NCBI GenBank assembly: GCA_021809365.1
Contig: JAKBAC010000197.1
Coordinates: 1 to 5,160, forward strand
Direction: 5' to 3'
From: Planctomycetota bacterium
GTDB lineage: Bacteria; Planctomycetota; Phycisphaerae; WQYP01
DNA: 5,160 nt
Below are positions 1-4,666 of the stretch, one piece after another. The notes under the pieces were generated by a model that did no database searches, was not told where the DNA came from, and saw only the letters and a program-made list of their open reading frames with translations. Position numbers and translations under genes: made by a program. Numbering within the stretch: the stretch's first letter is position 1; every line of letters starts with the position of its first letter.

Positions 1-90
1 GGGATAATTTTTGACCTCTTGGAGCATTGTGTCAACGAGCACCGTGGTGACAACCCGGTGGCCCATCAACGCTTCAACAGTTTTGGCTGA
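1..90 (+). CDS. Possible C-terminal end of an unidentified protein (partial, cut by window start)
   Basis: From base 1 the plus-strand frame is open for 29 codons and stops at TGA (88-90). The residues are ordinary and mixed (begins GIIFDLLEHC, ends QRFNSFG), with about 62% G/C at third positions, as expected for real coding sequence here. If real, its last 17 bases overlap the 3' end of the minus-strand regulator, giving a convergent tail-to-tail pair. I do not recognise the family and no motif is visible in so short a piece. The opposite strand of the same bases is also open, from an ATG at complement 64-66, so the choice of strand is uncertain. The sequence to the left of the window would settle it. 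Confidence 0.33.
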   Translation, partial: GIIFDLLEHCVNEHRGDNPVAHQRFNSFG

Positions 91-1207
91 TGAATCCCAC
101 AACGCCGGCGGCGGCCATTAGGAGCGTCATTATTATCATGCGTAACTGGGCATGGGCGAGGTGGCAGGCACCGGCGCGCGAATTCACCTTTAATATTTTG
201 AAGACCGATTCCAGGTGCTTTTGTACCGTGCGAACACTGATGTGCAGCCGTCCGGCGATTTCATCGTTGCCGCAGCCATGGGCCACATGCAAAAGAATTT
301 CCGCCTGGCGCGGCGTCAGGCCTAGCGCCTCCAAAGGCTTGGCGGACGTTACCGCGCGGGATTCCGACATGATCAGCATCCGTCCGAACTCTACCGATTG
401 AATCAATCGCAATTGCAATTGATCCTCACCCAGCGATTTCTTAAAAACCGGATCCGGTGCCGTTATATCATCCGCGGGACAGTTCCGCACGCGCAACCAC
501 TTGGCGATATCTTCCGGCAGGGTGCCGGGGGTTCGGGCGGCTCCCGGAAAATATTTTCCCATCCACAACCGGGCCTTTTTCGTCCAGAATTCAATACGGC
601 TTACGCCGTCAAGCACCACAATTCCTTCCGGCAGATGTTCCAGGACGCCTGTCTGCCGGGAAAGGCGCTTCTGCAGGCGGCTGGTAAATCGCGCCGTGTC
701 AAAGGCCGCGGTGAGTTGCGGGCGCAAGGTGTTGAGTATCTTGCGATCGCGCTCCGAGAAATCACTGAGCCTGCGGTTAAATACCAGAGCCGCAATCAAG
801 GGGCGGCGCGTGGGAAGGGTCATACTGATCTGAAATTCCATCCCCAGCGGACGAAATAGTTCCTGGTACAGGCCGGTGTCATGAAATTCGCGCTGCGAGA
901 TGAAATCACTGATACGCATGGCGTTGCCGTCGTCGCCGGTCTGCTTATGCACAATCACGGGATGATCGTTCATATAGCGTTGAAGCGTGGCCGTCAGAGC
1001 GGCAAGATTAAATTCCTCGGGGTAAATAAATCCGGCGACCTGTTGCGAAACGGGATTGACCTCATTGTAGGAGGTAATATCCGATCCCAGCAGTTTGCCC
1101 AACTGCGGAATAATATGACGGGCTAAATCCTCGCGGCACTGCGGCGTGCGCAAGGCCGCGACCAGATCAAGGATCGCCATAAAATCATCAGATTCAATAG
1201 ATTTCAT
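74..1207 (-). CDS. LuxR-type transcriptional regulator with N-terminal GAF/PAS-like sensor half and hydrophobic C-terminal tail
   Basis: A 377-residue DNA-binding regulator. Residues about 297-352 form a typical LuxR helix-turn-helix: LTPRQAEILL, then G311, N314-EIA, the recognition helix ISVRTVQKH (323-331), and the closing L339, V341 and R344. Residues about 10-180 look like a GAF-type sensor, with a conserved-looking DFISQREFHDTGLY stretch (101-114) seen in many LuxR proteins of this architecture. Residues about 188-215 (LPEGIVVLD, then RIEFW) resemble a PAS-like segment. No phosphoacceptor receiver domain is visible, so it is probably not a classical two-component response regulator; the ligand is unknown. 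Residues 356-373 are strongly hydrophobic, an unusual tail after the DNA-binding domain that could be a membrane anchor or a buried helix. ATG at complement 1205-1207 gives the longest frame. Its ribosome site is weak: AAGGA lies 16 bases upstream. M10 is an alternative start but has no better site. A palindrome also found upstream of the two surface-protein genes lies about 210 bases upstream, suggesting autoregulation and control of those genes (inference). Confidence 0.9.
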   Translation of the reverse strand: MKSIESDDFMAILDLVAALRTPQCREDLARHIIPQLGKLLGSDITSYNEVNPVSQQVAGFIYPEEFNLAALTATLQRYMNDHPVIVHKQTGDDGNAMRISDFISQREFHDTGLYQELFRPLGMEFQISMTLPTRRPLIAALVFNRRLSDFSERDRKILNTLRPQLTAAFDTARFTSRLQKRLSRQTGVLEHLPEGIVVLDGVSRIEFWTKKARLWMGKYFPGAARTPGTLPEDIAKWLRVRNCPADDITAPDPVFKKSLGEDQLQLRLIQSVEFGRMLIMSESRAVTSAKPLEALGLTPRQAEILLHVAHGCGNDEIAGRLHISVRTVQKHLESVFKILKVNSRAGACHLAHAQLRMIIMTLLMAAAGVVGFISQNC

Positions 1208-1417
1208 ATCTACACATCTCTGATCCTTAGTGCCGGCACGACACGTTCACGGATGCCGCACCTGCGGTCACTGCATTTCCGAACCTGACGCTTCCAACAC
1301 CTGTCAAACATTGTGGCATCACAGAGTGTCTCCCGTCTGCGGAACGTGCGGGTCTTACTTTTGCCGCCCAAGGCGGTCGCAGCCCGTACCTATTTATCCA
1401 TGGTTCCGGCCATTTTG

Positions 1418-1438
1418 GCAATACGCAATTTTACGTAT
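1418..1438 (-). promoter_or_regulatory. Candidate operator upstream of the LuxR-type regulator gene
   Basis: On the plus strand, ATACGCA (1421-1427), spacer ATTT and TACGTAT (1432-1438) form an inverted repeat with 6 of 7 arm pairs matching. Read on the minus strand, toward the regulator gene, the 21 bases match the site at 1979-1999 and its copy at 4553-4573 at 19 of 21 positions. The match includes the flanking TTGC after the second arm. The size and symmetry (7+4+7) fit a dimeric helix-turn-helix regulator. It overlaps the expected start point of a possible extended -10 promoter at 1444-1452, a position that would favour repression. Which protein binds is inference. Confidence 0.55.
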
Positions 1439-1443
1439 ATGCC

Positions 1444-1452
1444 ATTGTACCA
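1444..1452 (-). promoter_or_regulatory. Possible extended -10 promoter for the regulator gene
   Basis: The minus strand reads TGG-TACAAT, which fits the TGn extended -10 element followed by 5 of 6 bases of TATAAT. No good -35 lies at normal spacing, as is allowed for extended -10 promoters. Transcription would start near 1437, inside the palindrome at 1418-1438, and leave a leader of about 230 bases before the regulator start codon. The long leader makes this only a tentative call. Confidence 0.28.
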
Positions 1453-1933
1453 GGGAAATACCCCGAACCAGCCCAACAGGCACGGCGATCTTATGAGCGC
1501 GTGGCGATATTTCCGGGCCACACGGCCGGGCAGCTTCACACAGCCGCCGGCTCTGCCGGTGGTGGAACACACGATAAAGGTACCTCGGACCGGCTCCTGG
1601 CTCGGGGGCACCAAAGGCTGTGGTTTGCCCCCTGATCCAGTGCTTGTCACACCCAAATATTCGGATTGACGGAGGGCCAGAGGGCAAAATATTGAAAAAA
1701 GAGCATTTTTCCCGAAAAGCCGGATTTTTGTCTGGCCGCCAAACGCGGATAACCCCATCGGATCACAGCCTGCCTGCCGGGGCCACATTTATGGCGTAAG
1801 CCTCTTATACAGCGATGTTTACGTTCTGTATTTACGTGGCGCGTCACGGCGATTTCCGCCCCGAATAATCACCGTATCCGAGGCGTGGAACGGGGTGAAA
1901 TATTTGTCTCTTTTGACTTTTCTGCACGCTAAA

Positions 1934-1956
1934 AAAGCCAATAAAATCAAGGCTTT
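1934..1956 (+). other. Hairpin-forming inverted repeat within repeat copy A
   Basis: AAAGCC (1934-1939) and GGCTTT (1951-1956) are complementary around an 11-base A-rich loop. It lies upstream of the proposed -10 element, so it would be transcribed only from a start site further upstream. It could be a protein binding site, an RNA element or a weak terminator for upstream transcription (the arm ends in TTT, then CATTT). The copy in repeat B is identical, at 4508-4530. Confidence 0.3.
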
Positions 1957-1978
1957 CATTTGATAGCCGCACAGGAGC

Positions 1979-1999
1979 ATACGCAAAAATGCGTATTGC
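1979..1999 (+). promoter_or_regulatory. Candidate operator (perfect 7+4+7 palindrome) upstream of the surface-protein promoter, copy A
   Basis: ATACGCA (1979-1985), AAAA, TGCGTAT (1990-1996) is a perfect inverted repeat followed by TGC. Its centre lies about 50 bases upstream of the expected transcription start, and the promoter has a good -10 but no recognisable -35, an arrangement typical of activator-dependent promoters. The same motif occurs upstream of the LuxR-type regulator gene at 19 of 21 positions. Surrounding bases GAGCATA (1975-1981) and TATGCTC (2018-2024) can also pair, so an alternative folded-RNA role is possible if this stretch is transcribed. Confidence 0.55.
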
Positions 2000-2025
2000 A
2001 TCGCCGGGATAGATGGCTATGCTCT

Positions 2026-2031
2026 TATAAT
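2026..2031 (+). promoter_or_regulatory. -10 element (TATAAT) of the surface-protein promoter, copy A
   Basis: A perfect TATAAT hexamer lies 61 bases before the start codon, predicting a start near 2037-2039 and a leader of about 55 bases. At 17 bases upstream the sequence is GCCGGG, which is no match to TTGACA; TTGCAT at 1996-2001 is too far away (24 bases). The promoter is therefore likely to need an activator, for which the palindrome at 1979-1999 is the obvious candidate site. Confidence 0.55.
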
Positions 2032-2034
2032 CCA

Positions 2035-2051
2035 CCTGAAATTGGTTCAGG
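2035..2051 (+). promoter_or_regulatory. Inverted repeat at the expected transcript 5' end, copy A
   Basis: CCTGAA (2035-2040), loop ATTGG, TTCAGG (2046-2051) gives a perfect 6-pair stem located at the predicted transcription start. It could act as a stabilising 5' hairpin on the mRNA or as an operator overlapping the start point. The identical element sits at 4609-4625 before the lectin gene. Confidence 0.42.
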
Positions 2052-2060
2052 GATGAGAGT

Positions 2061-2084
2061 TTTGCACGGCAAATTTTAAGGGAG
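2061..2084 (+). promoter_or_regulatory. Small leader hairpin and ribosome binding site, copy A
   Basis: TTTGC (2061-2065) and GCAAA (2069-2073) pair around a 3-base loop just before the ribosome site AAGGGAG (2078-2084). The site is 8 bases from the ATG at 2093, ideal spacing, and fixes that start codon. The same arrangement is present before the lectin gene. Confidence 0.65.
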
Positions 2085-2092
2085 CAACCACC

Positions 2093-4258
2093 ATGTCTAT
2101 TCCAACGTTCTATTCCACAGGCAGCGAGAACGAAGCGGCATCCATTGGAAAAAAAGCAGCACCATCGCACAAACGCCATTCCAGAAGCGGCACCCGACAC
2201 CGCCGCGCCTTGGCGGCATGTGCCGTTGCAGCGGCTACAGCGCTGGCGGCGATGGCCGGAAGTCCATCAGCTCGGGCTGCGACCACGACTTGGACGGATG
2301 GTGCCAGTACCCAAATTTGGAGTGGCAGCGGTAACTGGACAGGTGGCATACCCGCGACCGGCTCGGACGTCATCATCGGCAGTCCGGCCACCTTTTCCTC
2401 ACCGTCGTTGGATGACTATTCGGTGGCGATTGCTAATTTAACGGTCGCTGCCAATAGCGGCCTGGCGATCAACGCGGGAGTTGGCTTGATCATAAACAGT
2501 GGCGGTTCTATTACGGACAATGGCCAGATCACGGTTAATACCACAGCCGCCAACAGCAACACTGGCGTTGGAATTAGTGGATCCGTAACATTGCAAGGCA
2601 CAGGTAGCCTGATCCTAAACGCCGGTGCCAGCGGCTTTGGTGCCGCCGAGATCTACGACGCCGGCTACAGCAACCTCACGCAGGATGCCGGCCACACGAT
2701 ATCCGGTGCGGGTCAGATCAGTGTCGATGCCTTCACCAACAACGGCGTCGTCGACGCAAATTCCAGCGGCAATACACTTCGGTTAATCAGCGGAGCATTC
2801 ACCAACACCAACCTCATGGAAGGCACCGGTGGTGGGACTCTCCAACTCAACTCCACCTTCACCAACACCGGTGGAACTATCGAGGCCAATGGCGGCACCG
2901 TACTGCTTAATGGGGGTACTGTTACCGGCGGCACGCTTACCAGCGTCTCCGGAAGTGAAATTGACGAGGAGAACAGCACCAATCTGGTGGGCGTCACGTT
3001 ATCCATCGGTAGCAATTTGTACGTGTTGGACGGAAACAACCTCGTTGCCAACGGCGGCAGTACAAACGATGTGATCACCAACAACGGCACCATCACCGTC
3101 AATAAGGGAGGCAGTAACCTAGGTACAGGGATCGGCATATCCAACAGCGTGGAACTTGCCGGCACCGGCTCGATTGTCCTGAACGCCAACGGCACTGCTC
3201 TTGGTAACGCGAACATTTTTGATAACGGCTACAGCAACCTCACGCAGGATTCAGGCCACAGCATTACCGGGACCGGCGAAATCACGGTGAATAGCTTCAC
3301 CAATAACGGAACTGTCAACGCCAATTCGGCCGGCAATACCCTGGCGATCACCAAAAGCAACACCAATAACGGTACGTACGAAGCCAGCAATGGCGGCACA
3401 CTGAACGTCTCCAACCTCAGCAACGATTCCGGCGGCACCCTTACGGGCGGAACGTATGAAGTAGCCGCTAACAGCACCATGATCCTGCCAGGCTCAATTA
3501 CCGTTAATGACGGCAATATCATTCTTAGCGGATCAAACACCACGTTTGCCGCCATCACACCGCTTAACAACAATGAGGGCGGCTTTCACCTCATTAATGG
3601 TGCCAGCTTCACCACCCAGGGAGATTTGGCCAATTCCGGCACCATTGAAACCACTGGGGCCACCATCAGCCCATCAGCAGCGGCCAGCACATTAACGGTC
3701 GCCGGAACCTTTACCCAAACTGCCGGAACCACCACGGACAACGGAGTGATTAACACCGCTGTGATGAACCTGGAGGGCGGCACTCTGGCGGGCACCGGCA
3801 GCGTCAGTGGAAGGGTTAATAACACCGGCGGCGTCATCAGTCCCGGTGATGCACCAGGCACGCTGACTCTTGGTGCCCTAACCCAGAGTTCAACCGGAAT
3901 TGTGGACATCCTGTTAGCCAGCCTGACATCCTTTGACCAGCTAAACGTCTTGGGCTCGGCAACTCTTAACGGCACGCTAAATGTATCGCTCGCGGCCAGC
4001 TTTTCAGCACCCGACCATTCAACATTTGATATTCTGAAATCCTTGGGATTAGCGGGAACCACGTTTTCATCGGTCAATCTCCCCAGCGACTTTTCAATTT
4101 CCTACACCGCCACGGACGTGATCTTGAATTACATCAACAACACCGGCCCATCGCCGGTGCCCACGCCAGCGTCAGCCGGGTTGCTGGCTTTGGGAGCCTT
4201 GGGCCTGCTTGCCAGCCGTCAACTGGTCGTGCGGAAGCGCCGCCGGATGTCCGCGTGA
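2093..4258 (+). CDS. Exported beta-strand-repeat surface protein with variant PEP-CTERM tail
   Basis: A 721-residue secreted protein of unknown specific function, probably part of the cell surface or extracellular matrix. The start is set by AAGGGAG 8 bases upstream. The first 38 residues are hydrophilic and basic, followed by a hydrophobic core (39-56) and a likely signal peptidase site after SARA (residue 62). The mature protein begins with a Trp/Asn motif (WTDG, then IWSGSGNWTGG near 67-85) typical of repeat-rich autotransporter-like and PEP-CTERM proteins. The body is Thr/Asn/Gly/Ser-rich, suggesting a beta-helix, with an internal duplication (143-230 and 331-418). Residues about 581-635 (SPGDAPGTLTLGAL, then FDQLNVLGSATLNGTLNVSL) match the common autotransporter-associated beta-strand pattern. 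The end (686-721) has PSPVPTPAS, a hydrophobic helix (about 695-707) and basic VRKRRR. This is the PEP-CTERM layout with Thr where Glu is usual. Such tails are thought to be processed by an exosortase, not seen in this window. The only cysteine is C43, inside the signal sequence. No catalytic motif is visible. Confidence 0.9.
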   Translation: MSIPTFYSTGSENEAASIGKKAAPSHKRHSRSGTRHRRALAACAVAAATALAAMAGSPSARAATTTWTDGASTQIWSGSGNWTGGIPATGSDVIIGSPATFSSPSLDDYSVAIANLTVAANSGLAINAGVGLIINSGGSITDNGQITVNTTAANSNTGVGISGSVTLQGTGSLILNAGASGFGAAEIYDAGYSNLTQDAGHTISGAGQISVDAFTNNGVVDANSSGNTLRLISGAFTNTNLMEGTGGGTLQLNSTFTNTGGTIEANGGTVLLNGGTVTGGTLTSVSGSEIDEENSTNLVGVTLSIGSNLYVLDGNNLVANGGSTNDVITNNGTITVNKGGSNLGTGIGISNSVELAGTGSIVLNANGTALGNANIFDNGYSNLTQDSGHSITGTGEITVNSFTNNGTVNANSAGNTLAITKSNTNNGTYEASNGGTLNVSNLSNDSGGTLTGGTYEVAANSTMILPGSITVNDGNIILSGSNTTFAAITPLNNNEGGFHLINGASFTTQGDLANSGTIETTGATISPSAAASTLTVAGTFTQTAGTTTDNGVINTAVMNLEGGTLAGTGSVSGRVNNTGGVISPGDAPGTLTLGALTQSSTGIVDILLASLTSFDQLNVLGSATLNGTLNVSLAASFSAPDHSTFDILKSLGLAGTTFSSVNLPSDFSISYTATDVILNYINNTGPSPVPTPASAGLLALGALGLLASRQLVVRKRRRMSA
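2519..2782 (+). repeat. Internal duplication, unit 1 (residues 143-230 of the beta-strand-repeat protein)
   Basis: These 88 residues align without gaps to residues 331-418 with 54 identities by my count (about 61%). Shared blocks are NG-ITVN, the GTGS core, GYSNLTQD, FTNNG and NS-GNTL. At DNA level a 25-base stretch (2662-2686) is identical to 3226-3250, although flanking codons have diverged. Confidence 0.9.
3083..3346 (+). repeat. Internal duplication, unit 2 (residues 331-418 of the beta-strand-repeat protein)
   Basis: Second unit of the 188-residue-period duplication, same phase as unit 1. The conserved GYSNLTQD-GH block is at 379-388. Shorter Gly/Thr/Asn motifs (TNNGT, GGTL) continue on both sides and fit stacked beta-helix rungs. 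Confidence 0.9.
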
Positions 4259-4266
4259 AAGCGCGG
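4251..4266 (+). terminator. Hairpin across the stop codon, possible weak terminator
   Basis: CCGCG (4251-4255) and CGCGG (4262-4266) pair around a loop that contains the TGA stop codon. T-rich sequence follows (TGTTTCGTTTT, about 4274-4284), but not directly after the stem, so this is a poor match to an intrinsic terminator. It may only stabilise the 3' end. A second inverted repeat, GGGCA-GCT-TGCCC at 4422-4434, also lacks a T-run. No strong terminator separates this gene from the lectin gene. Confidence 0.2.
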
Positions 4267-4552
4267 CGATGATTGTGTTTCGTTTTCCGAATAAACGGGC
4301 GTTCGATGGGACCGCTAACATGAGTTAACCCCGTCGGATCGGCCGCTGGTTCCACGCTGGCATTTGGAGTGTAAGTTGCTTGTAAAACCATGTTTATGCG
4401 ATATTCCTATTGGGTCTGCCAGGGCAGCTTGCCCCCCCATGACCGCGATATCGGAGGCGTGTAACGGGGTGAAATATTTGTCTCTTTTGACTTTTCTGCA
4501 CGCTAAAAAAGCCAATAAAATCAAGGCTTTCATTTGATAGCCGCACAGGAGC

Positions 4553-4573
4553 ATACGCAAAAATGCGTATTGC
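4553..4573 (+). promoter_or_regulatory. Candidate operator (perfect palindrome), copy B
   Basis: Identical to the site at 1979-1999: ATACGCA, four A, TGCGTAT, then TGC. It sits at the same distance from the -10 element and from the start codon of the lectin-like gene. Confidence 0.55.
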
Positions 4574-4599
4574 ATCGCCGGGATAGATGGCTATGCTCT

Positions 4600-4605
4600 T
4601 ATAAT
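4600..4605 (+). promoter_or_regulatory. -10 element (TATAAT) of the lectin gene promoter, copy B
   Basis: Perfect TATAAT, 61 bases before the ATG at 4667, with the same weak -35 region and the same inverted repeat at the expected transcript start (CCTGAA 4609-4614, TTCAGG 4620-4625). It gives the lectin gene its own promoter rather than dependence on read-through. Confidence 0.55.
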
Positions 4606-4651
4606 CCACCTGAAATTGGTTCAGGGATGAGAGTTTTGCACGGCAAATTTT

Positions 4652-4658
4652 AAGGGAG
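4652..4658 (+). promoter_or_regulatory. Ribosome binding site of the lectin-like gene
   Basis: AAGGGAG, 8 bases before the ATG at 4667, identical in sequence and spacing to the site before the beta-strand-repeat protein. It fixes the start of a coding region that runs off the window end. Confidence 0.75.
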
Positions 4659-4666
4659 CAAGGACC

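Larger units (their letters stand above)
1208..1874. other. Gene-free region upstream of the regulator and of repeat copy A
   Basis: About 670 bases with no convincing gene. The open frames here are short, overlap each other on both strands, have random-looking composition rich in Cys, Arg, Pro and Trp, and lack ribosome sites or recognisable motifs. Visible structure includes a 10-base perfect palindrome GTGCCGGCAC (1230-1239), a CCGCA-CC-TGCGG inverted repeat (1255-1266), a CCGCC-CAA-GGCGG inverted repeat near 1363-1375 without a T-run, and the 1418-1438 palindrome listed separately. ATACAG...CTGTAT arms lie near 1808-1832. A weak sigma70-like pair (TTGACG 1666-1671, AATATT 1688-1693) points right but has no gene close behind it. 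The stretch probably acts as a long regulatory spacer or decayed sequence between divergent genes. Confidence 0.6.
1875..2125 (+). repeat. Direct repeat copy A: promoter, leader and first 11 codons of the beta-strand-repeat protein gene
   Basis: Aligned without gaps at an offset of 2574 bases, this segment matches 4449-4699. Positions 1889-2087 are identical over 199 consecutive bases. Across 1875-2092 there are 4 mismatches (1879, 1888, 2088, 2089), and the first 33 coding bases have 3 more. Upstream of 1875 and beyond codon 11 the similarity falls away sharply. The unit contains a palindrome, a perfect TATAAT, a hairpin at the expected transcript start and the ribosome binding site. No terminal inverted repeats, target duplication or transposase gene are visible, so it does not look like a standard insertion sequence. 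Its content suggests a duplicated or gene-converted expression cassette. Confidence 0.95.

Noticed and set aside
1..66. Minus-strand ORF starting MGHRVVTTVL seven bases after the regulator stop, as a possible downstream operon gene
   Set aside because: Open to the window edge but only 22 codons are visible, with no ribosome site. The plus-strand frame on the same bases looks at least as protein-like, so it was not called.
1666..1693. Sigma70-like promoter pair TTGACG and AATATT
   Set aside because: The -10 match is weak (4 of 6) and no gene follows for about 400 bases.
1390..1788. 132-residue minus-strand ORF and overlapping plus-strand ORFs (1230-1669)
   Set aside because: Composition looks random (many Cys, Arg, Pro, Trp), frames overlap on both strands, no ribosome site, no recognisable motif.
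1819..2001. Minus-strand small ORF starting MQYAFLRMLL, repeated at 4315-4575, resembling a small hydrophobic peptide
   Set aside because: The shared part lies entirely inside the duplicated promoter DNA, so its conservation is explained by the repeat. The two frames diverge completely outside it, and the frame runs through promoter elements.
1963..2030. Possible c-di-GMP class I riboswitch (GCACAGG followed by GCA)
   Set aside because: Only the short GCACAGG-like piece resembles the consensus. The second conserved block and receptor-like segments are not recognisable, and the region lies upstream of the likely transcription start.
2198..2212. Twin-arginine (Tat) signal in the first surface protein (HRRAL)
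   Set aside because: The rest of the Tat motif is missing and the paralogous leader has QR at this position.
2110..4077. Long minus-strand ORFs inside the beta-strand-repeat gene
   Set aside because: They are antisense shadows of the Thr/Asn/Gly-rich codons, giving Val/Pro/Leu-rich low-complexity products.
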